DNA from: Flammulina velutipes
Taxonomy: Eukaryota > Basidiomycota > Agaricomycetes > Agaricales > Physalacriaceae
Assembly: GCA_011800155.1 (NCBI GenBank)
Contig: CM022371.1
Span: 1,488,001-1,552,000 of the forward strand
Length of the DNA: 64,000 nucleotides
Direction: 5' to 3'
Made by a program: the position numbers and the translations under genes. This document shows positions 23,230 to 36,184 of this stretch, in pieces; position 1 is the stretch's first letter, and every line of letters begins with the position of its first letter. The notes under the pieces are model-generated. The model was not told the DNA's origin, searched no databases, and worked only from the letters and a program-made list of their open reading frames with translations.

Positions 23230-24030
23230 CTATCGCGAAAACGGAGACTACTTCATCACCAAGCTCTCTACGAGAATATTCATCCCCCAGAAGCTTGAAG
23301 TCGATCCCAATCTGATTGACGCGGGCATTCGCATTCCATTAGAGACTATCTGCCAACCTGTTCCCTCCCACCTGCTTGCCACTGCCCTCATTGCCTCTAC
23401 TCCGCTTGCGCAAGATACTCACGTCAAGTCTATCGAGAGTATGCTATTATGCTTCTCAAGTCGAGGCAACACAATCGGACAGGTGTTGATCGACGAGCTT
23501 GAGGTTTATGAGAATCTTCGTCGTCGGTTTCAGCCCTATCCGCCGTTCCTCTGCGAGTATCGAGGCTACATCACTGACGATGCGGGAAGAGTGACTGGTC
23601 TTGTGCTCAAGGAATACCAGAGCACCCTGAGTGACTTGGTCCTCAAAAGCGGTCTTCCATTCGATCGTGTAGCCATCATGAGCGAGTGCCGGCGTGTAGT
23701 CAGTAAGCTCCATGACATGGGCCTGGTACATGTATGTTGCTTTTCTTCCTTATACTGCAACGATTAACTTGACCCCAGAACGATATCGCTCCCTCAAACA
23801 TCATGTTCGACACAGACGGCAGCATCGTCCTCATTGACTTGGCCACTCTGGCTGCGGAAGGTGTAACCACAGGAATCGTCGGAACGCCTCACTTTTCTCG
23901 GTTTTGCGAAGTATCTGAGAAAGAGAACGATTACTACTCTCTCAGTCGCATCGAATTGTTCTTGAAGGAGGGTTTTGGTATGATGCGTGGCTGGGACAAT
24001 GTTGCTGTCACCTTACCGCTGTCGCTTTGA
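23168..24030 (+). CDS. Fungal kinase-like protein with an altered catalytic loop
   Basis: Two exons, 23168-23731 and 23779-24030, give 271 residues. The second half shows a protein-kinase C-lobe pattern: 'LKEYQSTLSDLVLKSGLPFD', then SKLHDMGLVHNDIAPSNIMF, where H-N-D-I-x(4)-N stands in for the usual HRDxKxxN loop, then SIVLIDLATLA, where DLA replaces the Mg-binding DFG. The intron splits the catalytic loop exactly between His and Asn. A Gly-rich loop and the VAIK lysine are not visible in the N-terminal half, and the product is shorter than a full kinase. Basidiomycetes carry many such FunK1-like or atypical kinase genes. Substrate and activity are unknown; the Asp and Asn of the loop are retained, so activity cannot be excluded. 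Confidence 0.68.
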
Positions 24031-24149
24031 ATTCCCCGAAAGGTATCTCCTCTCTTACTGCTATCGCGGGCCTACATATAATGGATGACCTCGCTCCTAG
24101 ATAGATACAATGTGAACAGTAGTACTACTTACTTATATGCACCTCTTGC

Positions 24150-24728
24150 TTATGGGTCATCCTCTATCAGCTTTTCTTGCCCGTAGAAAATGACATGCCC
24201 AGCGTCGGGTCGTAGGGAAAGTGGCGTAAGGTTCTTCTCATCCAGCAGAGCGGGTGCAGGTATTCGACGCGTCTGCTTGCAATTAATGCAATGGTAAATC
24301 ATCAAGTGGCCGTGGGTCGGCGACTCTGTCCGGATATTAGCATTGTAGAGAGGATAGGACGCTGCGACAAACTTTTAATTCTGACTGTGGCGCTAGATCC
24401 AGCGATAAGTATAGTATCGCAACCTTGGCATAGAGTACGTTTGACTGTCGGATCACTGGAGCGAATACTGTCAGCGTCGCGTCAATATGGTAGGATACAC
24501 CCACATCTTCACAGTGGTCTTCTGTCCAACCGCTCTCATCGCGGAAACATAATTGCGAGATAGCTGGTCTGCCGTAATGCGTCTCTTATTGTTTCTCTTC
24601 GCGTCAGGCGGTATTGGCAATGTATTGAGATATGTGCTCGCTTGGTACATGAAATTGAGACGCTGGAGGATATCACGATTGACAACGCTGTTTGCATTTG
24701 GGACTTGGTCCTTTGGTTTCTTGGCCAT
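24150..24728 (-). CDS. RNase P / MRP protein subunit, Rpp21/Rpr2/Snm1 family
   Basis: This subunit of ribonuclease P helps process the 5' ends of precursor tRNAs. Three exons join in frame: 24728-24505, 24455-24373 and 24325-24150 (160 residues). The N-terminal helix pair 'RDILQRLNFMYQASTYLNTL' is typical of the Rpr2 domain, followed by a basic region and the zinc ribbon with its two Cys pairs: TLCQGCDTIL and YHCINCKQTRR. The first donor is GTGGGT; a frame without splicing would stop before the zinc ribbon. The end FYGQEKLIEDDP is acidic. It is divergent from the MBIP-like gene with only 62 bp between the two ATGs, so they almost certainly share a promoter. Confidence 0.85.
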
Positions 24729-24790
24729 GACGGTGGGAGGATGACCCAGATTTAGGGTTGGAAACTTTTCAGTCTGTAACCACCATCATC

Positions 24791-26072
24791 ATGAGCCACA
24801 ATGGCCCTTCGCGCAGTATACCACAGGAATATCCTTCTGGTAGTCAGCCATACGGCTCCTGGACTGCGCCACAAGCATCTACTAGCTTTGCTCCGGAACC
24901 CAAATTTGCTCCCCACTGGGATGCTGCTTTCAAAACTTTCTTCCAAGACTTGGGTCTTCTTGAAACATTGCGTGGATTCGAACTCGACTTTCTCGTGCTC
25001 AATCCCGACTGGGAGCAGGAAAAGATACCCTCGGCGCTCAAAAAACTAACTGAGGTTGGACGATGCCTTTCCCCAACTGCTTGCACTCACAGATTCGATA
25101 TTGTAGGCCTTATCTTCTGGCGATGCCCCAAGTCCCCCTTCCCTAGAAGATAGAAAGCTAGACTACGTTCACTTGGCCAATGGATCCACGCCCGTCCATC
25201 CCACTACTGTGTGTCCAGTACACTCCCTCGCCTAGCTCGTGAGGTCTCACACCCGTCCAAGCTCACCAAATCGATATCTCAATTCTTGGCACAAAGTCGG
25301 GCCCGCAACGATGCGTCAAACAGAGCAGAATTTCTTCTTTCCCCAGAAGAAAAGCGCGCTCTTCGAGGAGACGCGATGGACGTCGACGATGCATCTTGTG
25401 CACGGACAGACGCCAAATATGTGGACCGTAACCAGCAGATCCAATACGACATCGCGAAGAACGATACCCATCTAAGACGAACGACGAAGAAGCAGGACGA
25501 CGACGAGCACCCGTCCGTGCCCGCCACTCGAAAGGGCAAGGAGAAGGGTGAAACACGGCCATACACTGAATTGGATAAAAGGGTCTCAGCAGAGAGGTAT
25601 CCTGGACTCGATGGTCGTCTCACAGATATAGAAACACATTTGGCTGTGCATTATGGTAACATCATCCCGCCAACTGCCAGCGTGAAAATCTGAAAGTCAT
25701 ACAGTACCATCACCACCGCTTAGTCTCCTTGCCCGTCTAAAGCTTGTCGAAGATCATATCATACGACTAGAGAAGGAATACCCTCCTTGGGCGGCTCTTC
25801 ATTTCAATCAACCCAAACGGGATGTAAGTATGTTCTTTTCTGAAGGTGTGAATAACGTTAACGCTGCATGTTAGTGGCCCCCACCGCCTCCGTCCACACC
25901 GCTCATCGTACCGCATAACGTAGCCAAGGTCGAAAGAAAATCTGCCGGTCCAACGACTGTAGGAAAGGGGAATGTCAAAGGAAAATCAAGTTTACACAGA
26001 GCAGTAATGGACCGGTTGGAGATCCAGAAGGCGATGAAGGCGTATGGCGGACAGGAGGCAAAGAACGATTGA
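24791..26072 (+). CDS. MBIP-like protein (possible chromatin-complex subunit)
   Basis: Exons include 24791 to about 25051, about 25105-25180, a central exon ending 25655, then 25705-25823 and 25875-26072. The C-terminal segment 'GLDGRLTDIETHLAVHYVPS' followed by LSLLARLKLVEDHIIRLEKE and YPPWAALHFNQP resembles MAP3K12-binding inhibitory protein 1 (MBIP), a subunit of the metazoan ATAC acetyltransferase complex. That link is my pattern memory, not an alignment. The middle part (KSISQFLAQSRARNDASNRA) is helical and the N-terminus Pro/Ser-rich. One junction near 25180-25250 is unresolved: the two frames are joined in phase only by a 35-nt intron or by one that removes about 95 nt including the KSISQFL stretch. 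Tail-to-tail with GCN1, 54 bp apart. Confidence 0.55.
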
Positions 26073-26125
26073 ATATCCTTGTATTATACATGATGTGGTA
26101 CGTGCAATGATAGGTACAAGCAGAA

Positions 26126-29100
26126 CTAGAAAAGTCCATCTAACTCTGGATGTGACATGTTCTTCAAAAGATCTCGTGCTTCCCTCGCTGGTCTTGCAAT
26201 ACCAGGACGATCACTTCCAGCGCTCTCGATGGTCTTTTGGGCAACACTCCTGAGAATATCGTCACCAAGATCTGTAAAGAGCTTTCCTGGTTCTGTAGTG
26301 AGGTCTTCGTCGAGGAGTGCTAGGATGGTATGCGACGATAGCAAGCTGGCTGGTGTCCCATAGACAAGGTGTGCGTCTACCAGAGGACTGAGAAGTTCTG
26401 CTGGCCAAACATTGGCCATCGAGGCTACCAGTGCAGCGACCGATTGAAGTGTACCATCTAAGATTATGTATGAGCAATCATAAGAAGAAAGATAAGAGGA
26501 TTGCTTACCGTCCCCTCCTGAAGACCTGAAGGTTTCGCTGACAAGATTCAACGTCTTTTCCCTCGCCGCCTCACCAACATTGCCAGCTGCATTCTGCACA
26601 ACCTCCGCAAGTGCGTCAATTGCATTAGCACCGCCCCCGGCGTCTACAAGAGTGATCAATTCGGTAATGACGGGGTCCACTCTCGGTACGTGGCGCATCA
26701 AAATGCCTAGAGCTTTGGCAGCTTTTGCTCGTACAGTAACACCACCTATGCTCTTCTTAGTACGATGATACAGATCAAGAGATTACTAAACGCACCAGCA
26801 TCCGACACGCCTTTCACAAATGTCCTCTGCAACTGGGGGAAGAAAGGTTTTACTAGACCTGATATTTGTTCAACCATTCCACCGAGTGTTTGGATTATCG
26901 CGCCCTTGATTGCAGGAGGTAACGGTGTTCCGGCGATACGAATTAGAGGTCCAGTAAGAGACACGACATGAGGCTTGATTGCCGAGGTAGGACTTCCATC
27001 GCCAGCACATAGACGAACAAGCTCTCCGATACCGACGGCTGCGCACTCTCTTTGTTCGTAGCTTCCTCCTGTGAGACCAGCGATGAGAGCGCTAACAAGT
27101 GCGCCAAGACATCCACCCTTGCCACCGTCAACGCTGAGAGCAGCACTGGCTATGTCACCCAAACCTTCAAGACCACGACGTAGGGGCACTACAATCGGAT
27201 CCCATTCATCCTTGTCAATAGACTTGATAAAGACTGTCAAGGCAGACGCCGCAGAGGCTGGTACACCAGTGCCCGGATCGTCCAATGCTCCAACGAGTTG
27301 GCGAACCCAATCAATTCGGAATAACGCTGCTTCTTCTTTGGCCTCCTCTTCCCCATGCGAGCAGAAGACGCTTAGGAATTCGTAGGCAGACTGGCGTCGG
27401 GAGGGCGAATCCGCTTTGGACCATTGAAGTAACAACATCATTGTGCTGTTCACACCATCTGCGTCTTCCAGACTGCTCATAGCTTTTGTGGTAGCCTCTG
27501 CCACAGCCTCTGGCATCTCTTCTGCGGCTGTTCCGGCGCGCACAGACTCGTGCGCCTCTACAAGCGCATTGAGCACCACGTTAACCCTGCGCCCGTATGC
27601 AGCGCCAGCCGCAGGTACCAGCGCAGATAGCGCGCGGGCGTTGAAGACGCTGAGTGGTCGCTTCGTGAGTGTCGGCAATACAGTGGGGAAAACTGCGGAG
27701 GCTCGAACCTGGTAACAAGTCAGTAGTTGAATAATAGAGTGCGAAACTGAGGACATACTCCAATGATCTCCTCCAATGCTCTCACAGCTTCTCCGCTCTC
27801 TTTCTCGAGGGCACCTACAAGTGCGTCGTCTGCACCCCGGGCACCAACCCTAGCGGCAGCTGAACGCACTCCAGCATCATCGTCGACGAGAGCATTTCTA
27901 ACCAGGCCAATAATGTCATCCTCTTGAGACTCGCGTTGCGAATCAGACGCGTTCTCCCTGTATATTGTTCTGTGAGTTGGGTACCGGGAGGAAGGAAGAA
28001 GACATACATGACATCACTGAGAACCAAGCAGACACCTTCTCTCTCTTTAGCAGTCCCAGTTTCCATAGTTTGCTTCAGGACAGCCATAATATCGCCGACA
28101 ATTCGCTCTCCGAATTTGCGAACCAGTTCAGCAACGGTACGTGAAGAGGTCTACGGAAAAGGTCAGAACGAGTCCAGCAGAAATATGACCTATTTACCTC
28201 CTCGAGCTCGTCTTCTCCACCACCTCGTGAAGTGATAATTAGGCTGATAAGCTCACTCAAGATCTCCCGAACGGTTCTTGGTGTGTTGCTGACAATGGCT
28301 TTCCAGATACCAAGAGCGGCTTGCCTGACAGCCGCTACACCATCCTGTCGGACCAGATACAACTCTGCGAGCAACCTATCCCTTCTCTTGCTGCCAAGCA
28401 CCTCTGTGAGAGTTTTCGCGGTATTAGCGTCCGCCGAATCTTCTTCCAGCGCGTCAGGATCCTTGGATGAAATTCCAGAGACCTTGAAGAGTAACTCTCC
28501 GATCAGCGTGATGGACGATTGGCGAATACGCCATCCTCCGTCGAATAGACCACTCTCAAGCTCCGGGAGAAGAAGTTCGACCGCCTTGGTGGCATAACTG
28601 TTGACCATCATTCTGCCTGCTCGCATAGCGGCTTCTCGGACAGACTCCTCCACATCCCTCATACCAGCTAAGATAGGTGACACGATCTTGGGAAGATGGA
28701 CCGCGAATCGGCCTCCAAACGTCGCAGGCAAGAATACCAGCAAAGACATGAAGCCCTCTCTGACCCCGGCCTTGGGCGCGCGCACATTGATGAGAATGTC
28801 AGGGAGTAGACCTTCGAGTCGCTCCATCCCCAACCCAGCTAACACTTCACTGAGACCTTGCGCAGCGCCTTGTCGATCTACACCTCCAGATACACCCTCC
28901 TCTCCTCTCAGAACTCTCATGAGATCACCAACAAGTTCCGGGAATGTAGCTTCTCCTAGTCGTTCCACCAACGTTCCTAGCGATTTCGCAGCCGTTGCGC
29001 GAGCCTCTGGAACTGGATCCACCAATACAACCCTGACCAGCGGCATAAGTCCTGTGAGGTAAGGAACGAAGTCTGCGGCATCGGTCAAACCAGCTAGGTT

Positions 29101-32100
29101 ACCGACAATCCTCACAGCTCTCTTTTTGCCTTCGGAGCCTCGGTCGCGTAGACCACGCTCGACGATAGGAATCATGATGGCCAATGAAGACCTGTCGATG
29201 TAGTGTACGAAAGTGGTGTTCAAAACGCCCTTCAACGCCACAGCTGTTTTCGACGGATCGACCAATGCCTTGAGCAGGGACGGGACTAGCTTCTTGACCT
29301 CTGGGTTACCAATGACGTCTCCGAACATCTTCAAGCTCTTGTTGGCCGCACTCCTGACCTGCGCATGCGAATCTCCCAGTACAGCCGTGATTTGGGGAAT
29401 GACGACCTCCAGCTGAACTGAGCGAGAGTACGCCATCATCCCAAGTAGCTCGGCGCTTCCTTTCTTTGTGCGCCACGCTTTCTCCTCCAAACCCTCCATC
29501 AAGCCGGGAAGGATGAGCTTCACGCCATAGGGACTCAGCTCGCCCATGACAGCTTTAGCAGCGTCTCCCGCCGCATCCCGAACATCTCCTGAAGCATCGC
29601 CAAACGCCTGCAAGAGAAGAGGAAAGACAAATGGGGCGACGTATGGTTCGAAAGGGCGTCGTAGAACGGTGCTGAGAGTTTCGATAAGGAACATGCCACC
29701 TTCCCTAGCTTGCCACGCTGCTCCTCCAGCCTGGATCCGAGGGATGACGTTGAAACTACGCATTCCGCGAATGCCCACCCCTTTGACAATTCCGGCAATA
29801 CCATATGCTGCACCTCGACGTTCTGCGTACTTCGGAGCTTCCGAGAGTTGAGTGAACAGCGAGTCTACGAGCTCCGTGAGTATCTAATGAACCATCTGTC
29901 AGTCATCACACAAATGTCTAGAACAATGCACTGACGGAGGATGCCTTCATGCCACCGACAAGTCCAGCTAAACATCCAGCCACTGCCATTTGCACAGCTT
30001 CACTGGGCGTCTTCAATGCGTCAACCAGCCTCGACACAACACCAGGAATCCTCGTATCTCCGGAAGGCAGGTACTTTGCGACACGTCCAAGGAGAATGAC
30101 AACTGCTTCTTTAGTGTGGTCCGCACGTTCCGCCTCCTCGTTCGCTTGACCTTGAATGTCAACGCCTCGGACATCGGTCGTCTTCTTTGGTGCGGCTTTC
30201 TTTACATCAACGTCAACAGCGCCTAGGTAATCTTCGAAGACCTTGATCAACTGGACGCCGGCGTCGGTACCACAGACGTCTAGCACCTTGACACCGGCAT
30301 CGAGCATGCCTCTGCGAACGGCACTAGATCGGTCTCCCAGCGCGCCAGACTGGATCAGGAAGGTGAAGAACTTGGATAGTATCTCGTTGCTGGCCCTTTC
30401 ACGCTCATAGACCTCTTCAGCTATCAGCTCGAAAGCACGTCCGACGGCAACGCGGGCCTCCCAGGGATCTGTACGCCCCAGACTGTCTGCTATGACCATG
30501 CCCTGTTGACGTTATTAAAGTCATAAAATCATGCTGAAGCCAGCATAGACATACATATTCGTCGTATTCCGGGGCTAGTACTTTCGCCTTTTCTTCATAG
30601 AAAGCCATCAATGATTCTACTGTTGATATCACTGGCCAACCATCCGCGATAGCAGCAGCAGATGAGCTGCGAACGTACGATGTTGGATGGGCTAATATCA
30701 TATCGTGGCTTAGCATGCGGATTGAGTGAAACTGACAAACAACTTACCAAGATATTCCACCATTGATGCGGGCAACGTTTCGGGAACATCCATACCATTA
30801 TCCTCCCAAACTTTCAACGCAACTGTACTATTCTGATCATCGGCGTCATGGCAAGCTATCCATAATGCCGGAGCAAAATCGATATCAGTCAAATCAAAGG
30901 GCTGCAAATCGGTGATTCAGTATCAAACAGCTTAGTAGAAGGGAGGATAAAGATTTGACCTGCAAACCACGCAAACACGCGCCGCGTCCAGCAACGTCGC
31001 CTTGCAATGTTCCAGCAAGCAAGACATTGATCTCTTCTCTCGTTGCGTTCAAGGCGATCGCCGTAGATAGTTCGATGAGGGTGTCTTTCGTCTTGGATGG
31101 TATAAGGTGTGGTGTGGTAGTACCTTCGGTTAACAGTAGTGAAAGCGTTTCGAGACGAGGATATGCTGGATCAGAGACTTAAGAAAGGTTAGTCAACTGT
31201 TGTCATCAGAGACGGAAAATCAAACTGACAACTTGCACAATGGAATCCCAAGATTTGCATGGTTAGTTCACCGTCTTCACTTTCGTCGTCGCCTTGATCT
31301 TCGTCCGTAGAGGTGGATGCCCCTCTCAAAAGTACATGCTTCAACAAAGGGAAAATGAAGGCAAAAGTCGCTGCATCGAAAGGTTTCTTTTCGGCCAGGT
31401 AGTGTAGTCTGAAGAGACATCGTGTGACAAGTCCTAAGACAAGATCAGAACTGATGAACATTGAGTGAGTCGCAGACACTCACCGCTAACACTTTCCTGC
31501 CTCCACTCCTCGCCAACAAGACCGTCTCCTTTGAGACTACGAAGAGTAGCAACGGCAACCAGATGTGCATGGGGTCCAAGACGAGATTCACAAACCCGTG
31601 CCAATTCCTAGAGGCTGGTCAGCCAACAAGACACTATCGACACCAAATCACTCACACAGTATACATCGGCAGCAAACCTTTGGATCAACCGATTACCGAC
31701 AACGTCGAGCAGTAATACGGCTACATCACTGACACTGACGCCTTCTCCAGTCGTGTAACCTCCTTGCCCACCAAGAACACTGATTGCACCCACAACGCCT
31801 GCTTCAATCACACTCTTGATTAGACCAAGTCCACGCTCCATTTGTTTCTGAGTAGCATTAACCCGAGCTCGAATTTCAGCCTCCATAGCAAGCTGTTTCT
31901 CCAGAAGAGCGGCCTGGTTTTTGTTCTTCCGGATCTCAGCCTCCCAACGCTCAAGTTCAGCATCCTTTCCTTTCGTCTTCGTGGGGCGAGTTGGCAAGGT
32001 GGAAGAAACTTGCATGTAATTTCAGTATTCTGAAATAAAATGCAAAAGGTTGCCTCACGATCATTGTACAGTTTCCCTTCTTCGGTTGCCCACACGCCAA

Positions 32101-34480
32101 ATTCCATCTCAGTGATTTTGGAACCTGGTTCGAAATCTACTTGCGCCTGTGCCAAAAGTAGTGGCACTGCGACATGTGGGTTAACGAAGGCCAGCGTAGC
32201 AGCGGCAGATAAACTAGCCTGCCATGTGAGTTGAGTAAGGGTAGACTGTAGAAGAAAGAAGCGTGATTTACCTCTTCTTGCGCAGCACAAACAAGTTTTA
32301 CTGCCTCTGAACCTCTCTTCCCAACTACATCTGCAGGATCGACACCTGCGTGCCGGCACAAATCAACCCATGTAGCCTGCCCCCCAAGTCTGTGGGCTAG
32401 AATCAACGACGCGATTACTTCCACCTCTTTTTCCTCATGCCCTTTGCTGTCTGCTTTGGTCTCCGTAGGTTCGGCTCCCAGTATCGCTGGCTCGTCATCA
32501 GACACGGAGGCGATGAGAACTTTTGCCAAAGTATTCTCGCTTCCCTCTTTAATTGCTCCACGGAGCATTGCTTCTCTAATAGCAGTAGGTACACGGCATT
32601 GCGAGATAGTTTTGAGGGCAGCGCGTCGGTCTCCTCGACGAACGCCTACATTCACTAGCAGGGCACCAACTTGATGTCTGTGTTATTGATTAGTTTGCGA
32701 AGGAAGGTTTTGGGTGCACACACACCTACCTGAGTGTCTCGGTCGAGCTGATATCCTTGCGGAAGATGGTGACAAACTCTTGCACCGCGCGTAGAAGCCA
32801 TCGCTCTTCGTCGTCTGTCACGAGCTTCGAATATTCACGCAAGAACAGCGGTTTCGCAAGAGCGGCGTTTTTCTTGGGATCGGAAGTACCTGGAGCGCGA
32901 CTAGTGAGCATACCACAGAGATAGTCGGTTTGGGAAGAATTAACGTACGTCTCAAGAGCACTGCGGTTGCGACACATCCTTCGAAACCACCAGCTTTCAA
33001 AGTTTTCTCCAGCTCTGTCTCCAGATTCTTCGCATCCTTCCCAGAATAGTTCCATAGAACATCTCCCACTAGACTAAAATAACTTCGTCTCCATCTAGGG
33101 CTCTTGAGACCATCCTCCATTAGTTTCAAAACTTCCTTGGGCTCCTCATGCTCTAAGGCATATACAACATGGGGAGTTAATCCCATATGTACATCACCTT
33201 TGCCTAATGCTGCTGCTGCGATGCCTTTGGCGGGCGGAAGGTGGGATACCATAACGAGGAGCGCTGAGCGATGCTCTGGTGTGGCTGACTTCAGAGCAGT
33301 TATGAAATCCTCGACGGGAACATCAGCTCTCGCGATGGGGAGGGAATTGAACAGTTCGATGGAAGATCGTCGTACACCCTCATTGGCAGACCGCGCAGCG
33401 TTGATAGCAACCTTTACTGCACGAGGGTCGGGATGTATACGGAAAAAGTGGGATAGGACTGGATGGTATATTAGTAGCAGTAAAATGTCCAAAAGGTCCA
33501 GCGTACCCGGTAGCGCGGTTTGGGGGGTTTTGCTCACAGCCTTTTCTGCTTGTGTCCAAATCTCGGCAGTTGTTAGATGTTTCACGACAGTATCGAGATT
33601 TTTCTGGAAGGAGGAATGACGGTGAGTCTATGATTTACGAGGTATATGGTGGACGGGCCTACCAATGTGGGCTTGTCGACAGAACGCGTCAATAGTGAAG
33701 TGTACAAGCTGATCACTTCAATCTTCAAGAGTTGAGTCACTGAGTATCACTCGCTTGACTGTTTGATACACACCTTTTGTTCTTCCGATGGTTCGAATTT
33801 GGGATTGATAAACCACCATGCCGCCACAACGAAGATGCTGCCGCTCTTGAGAATCGTGTCAAAGTCAACCTGGAAGATATAGTCAGATGTGATTAGATAG
33901 ACATTAGAGGACATACTTTGGCCGTTCGCAGAGCTTTCTTTACTCGTCTGAAGCCTTCAGGGCCTGACACGTCCTGTAGTCGACCTATAGACGCGAGCAT
34001 CCGCGCGTCGCCAGTGGCTGTATACACTGCGCAGCACCAGCTAGTCAAATCGTATACATCTGTTGAGGCAGATGATCTGGCATTCAATGAGAACAGGCTC
34101 TAGTTGACAGAGTGTGCGAACACACCGGCCGACTACTTGTTTAACTTGGTGTTCTAGCCATTGTATAACTCTTTCGGCAACGTCGCTTCCACTTTGCTTG
34201 AGAAAGCTTTTGCATACGGATTCCGCCTCTGGCCCAGGAATCTTGACGAGTAAAGCAAAGACATCCATCGTCTGAGAAACAGTCAGGTCTATTCCTCGTT
34301 TAATAATTTGAATGGCTAGCGAATGTCTTGAAACGCACCAGCAGTCAAGAGCTCTTCTCTAGTGAACCGTAGCTGTTCTCCCTTTCTCATCCGTCCCACC
34401 ATCGCGAGGACATCCGGCCATTCTGCGAGACGGTTCTCTTCAAAGTCGTCGTCCTCGGAGTTGTCTGCACTGGATGCCAT
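26126..34480 (-). CDS. GCN1: GCN1, ribosome-bound activator of the GCN2 kinase
   Basis: GCN1 binds translating and collided ribosomes and passes the uncharged-tRNA signal to GCN2, driving the amino-acid starvation response. The gene spans over 8 kb with many short introns and encodes roughly 2,500 residues, nearly all HEAT repeats. The eEF3-like region is clear: 'LGDSHAQVRSAANKSLKMFG', then VKKLVPSLLKALVDPSKT, 'DRSSLAIMIPIVERGLRDRG' and RKRAVRIVGNL-type sequence, the best-conserved part of the family. Further on, GGWRIRQSSITLIGELLFKV falls in the GCN2-binding (RWD-binding) zone. The start MASSADNSEDDDFEENR at 34478-34480 is the ATG that best fits a fungal GCN1 N-terminus; the frame remains open upstream. 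The end is SHPELDGLF, stop 26126-26128. This is the largest gene in the window. Confidence 0.9.
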
Positions 34481-34946
34481 TATCCATTGTTGTATATCGA
34501 CGCCCTCTGAGGCAGGCGCCACTCTTTTTAGGCGCGCAAATGGCCTCTTGGTCGTCGGCATTGACGATCGTAAGGAAAAGTTTCCTGACCCTAACCCCAC
34601 TGATCTGACTCTTACTTGCATTCCATGTCATTCGGGCCCGTTCCACTTGCAAAAACTATGCTGGGCTACAAAACTATGGCAACAACACGCGTTATATTAG
34701 CTCTCTGAATATTCTGCATGTCTATCGTTGTCGGCGGCACTTGGCTTGGCATTAACGGGCAGTGCCCGAACACACCGCCCTCCGTGTTTCAACTAAGATC
34801 CTTGTTCAAATTCTTATAATCTAAAGCGCACCGGTTAGGAGGCTATTCTTTCTCTCCCACTACCGCTTTGTTTTCTTACGCCCTTGCGTCGCCTTTTCTC
34901 TTTCACCTTCTGCGCGCACTGTCTATTCTTTTTACATCACGACCTC

Positions 34947-36053
34947 ATGCCCGTTATCACACTTTTTCGGCGCGCCGACCCCGAGACAGGATACATGAGT
35001 ACTGGAATCACTGTCGGAATCGTAGTTGTCGCAGTCCTTGGTCTCATTCTGCTCATTTGCGTCTATGTTGGGGCCTCCAAGTGGATGAGGAACAGAAGAT
35101 CTCGCAAATCGTACATTCCTCCCAACGGACCGCACTATGCAAAACGCGCTTCGGATTCTGGCCGATTGCTGGAGGAGCCATGGTTGCATGAGAGCGTCCG
35201 CGAGTCCAAGGTGGACCTTCCTTTATACAACCCTCATCCTCCATCCAACTTCCAACGACCTCCTGCTCCTCCTTTTGTCGATAATCGTCGGATTTCCACA
35301 TCCTCTTCCTCATCTACCCCACGGCCATCTTCGGTCATCATGATGGAGCAATCTTCAGTTCCATACATGCGGGAACTCCACCTCCCCCCAACGAATCGTT
35401 CACCTTCTCCACCTCGCAGTCCCAAGATGCTCCCTCCACTTGTCATCCCCATTTCCTCTGCCAAATACGCATCTGCGAGACCAGTGGCGAAAATGGAGAC
35501 ACCTTCATCTGCTGTTACGTCTGCTACATCGGATTCCGCTTACTCACAGGCAAGCGCATCCTCTACCCGATATCGGCAAAATACCCTTGAAACCCGAACT
35601 GCCTCCCCACCGCCGCCTGTTCCCCCACTCCCGCGACCCAAAGTCAGCTTCGAGCCCATTCCCAACCTTACTCGCCTGCCTACGACTGTCATACGCAGAG
35701 TGGAAGCAGCCCCAGATTCGGACGTAGATCTAAACAGAGCGCCCACGAAGTACATCGCCAGTTTGGTGAAGGGTCGGGCCAAACGGGCTGGAGGCAGTGG
35801 TGTCGTGCGGTCGGGGACGAGAGTTTCAATGATTGAGCGATCAAACTCCATCTCATCGGTGCAGAGCTACGACTCAGACACGTCGGATGAGGAAGATAGC
35901 CACACTGCCTTGATTTACCCCAACTTGGATAAGACGAGGGCAAAATGGCAGACACGTGCGAGGATGGAGACGCTGGAGGAGGTTCCCCTTTCTACGACTT
36001 CTGAGTATCCCTCTTCTACGGCACCCTTAGTTATTAAGAAAACGGACAAATGA
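34947..36053 (+). CDS. Single-pass membrane protein with long Pro/Ser-rich cytoplasmic tail
   Basis: A single exon of 368 residues with no recognised domain. After a short N-terminus there is one membrane span, 'GITVGIVVVAVLGLILLICV', followed at once by basic residues (KWMRNRRSRKS), which by the positive-inside rule puts the tail in the cytoplasm. The tail is rich in Ser and Pro (TASPPPPVPPLPRPK resembles an SH3 or profilin ligand) and ends in an acidic Ser-rich patch (SYDSDTSDEEDS). There is no clear signal peptide, so a signal-anchor arrangement is likely. The frame extends upstream without ATG; the first ATG is at 34947. Fungal mucin-like sensors share this layout but normally have a large extracellular part, which is missing here. 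Confidence 0.75.
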   Translation: MPVITLFRRADPETGYMSTGITVGIVVVAVLGLILLICVYVGASKWMRNRRSRKSYIPPNGPHYAKRASDSGRLLEEPWLHESVRESKVDLPLYNPHPPSNFQRPPAPPFVDNRRISTSSSSSTPRPSSVIMMEQSSVPYMRELHLPPTNRSPSPPRSPKMLPPLVIPISSAKYASARPVAKMETPSSAVTSATSDSAYSQASASSTRYRQNTLETRTASPPPPVPPLPRPKVSFEPIPNLTRLPTTVIRRVEAAPDSDVDLNRAPTKYIASLVKGRAKRAGGSGVVRSGTRVSMIERSNSISSVQSYDSDTSDEEDSHTALIYPNLDKTRAKWQTRARMETLEEVPLSTTSEYPSSTAPLVIKKTDK

Positions 36054-36184
36054 TATTTTATGACCTCTCATATCTTAGCAAACGCGAATGGACCAACATG
36101 GACCAACTCCGGCGATCACTTGATTGATTTGCCAAACTTGCCTCTTCTCATCAGCTTCGAAGTCTTATCAGATCCAGAATCATA

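Noticed and set aside
26500..30300. Several plus-strand frames of 70-150 codons opposite GCN1
   Set aside because: They are antisense shadows of the long HEAT-repeat exons and have skewed Ser/Arg/Pro composition.
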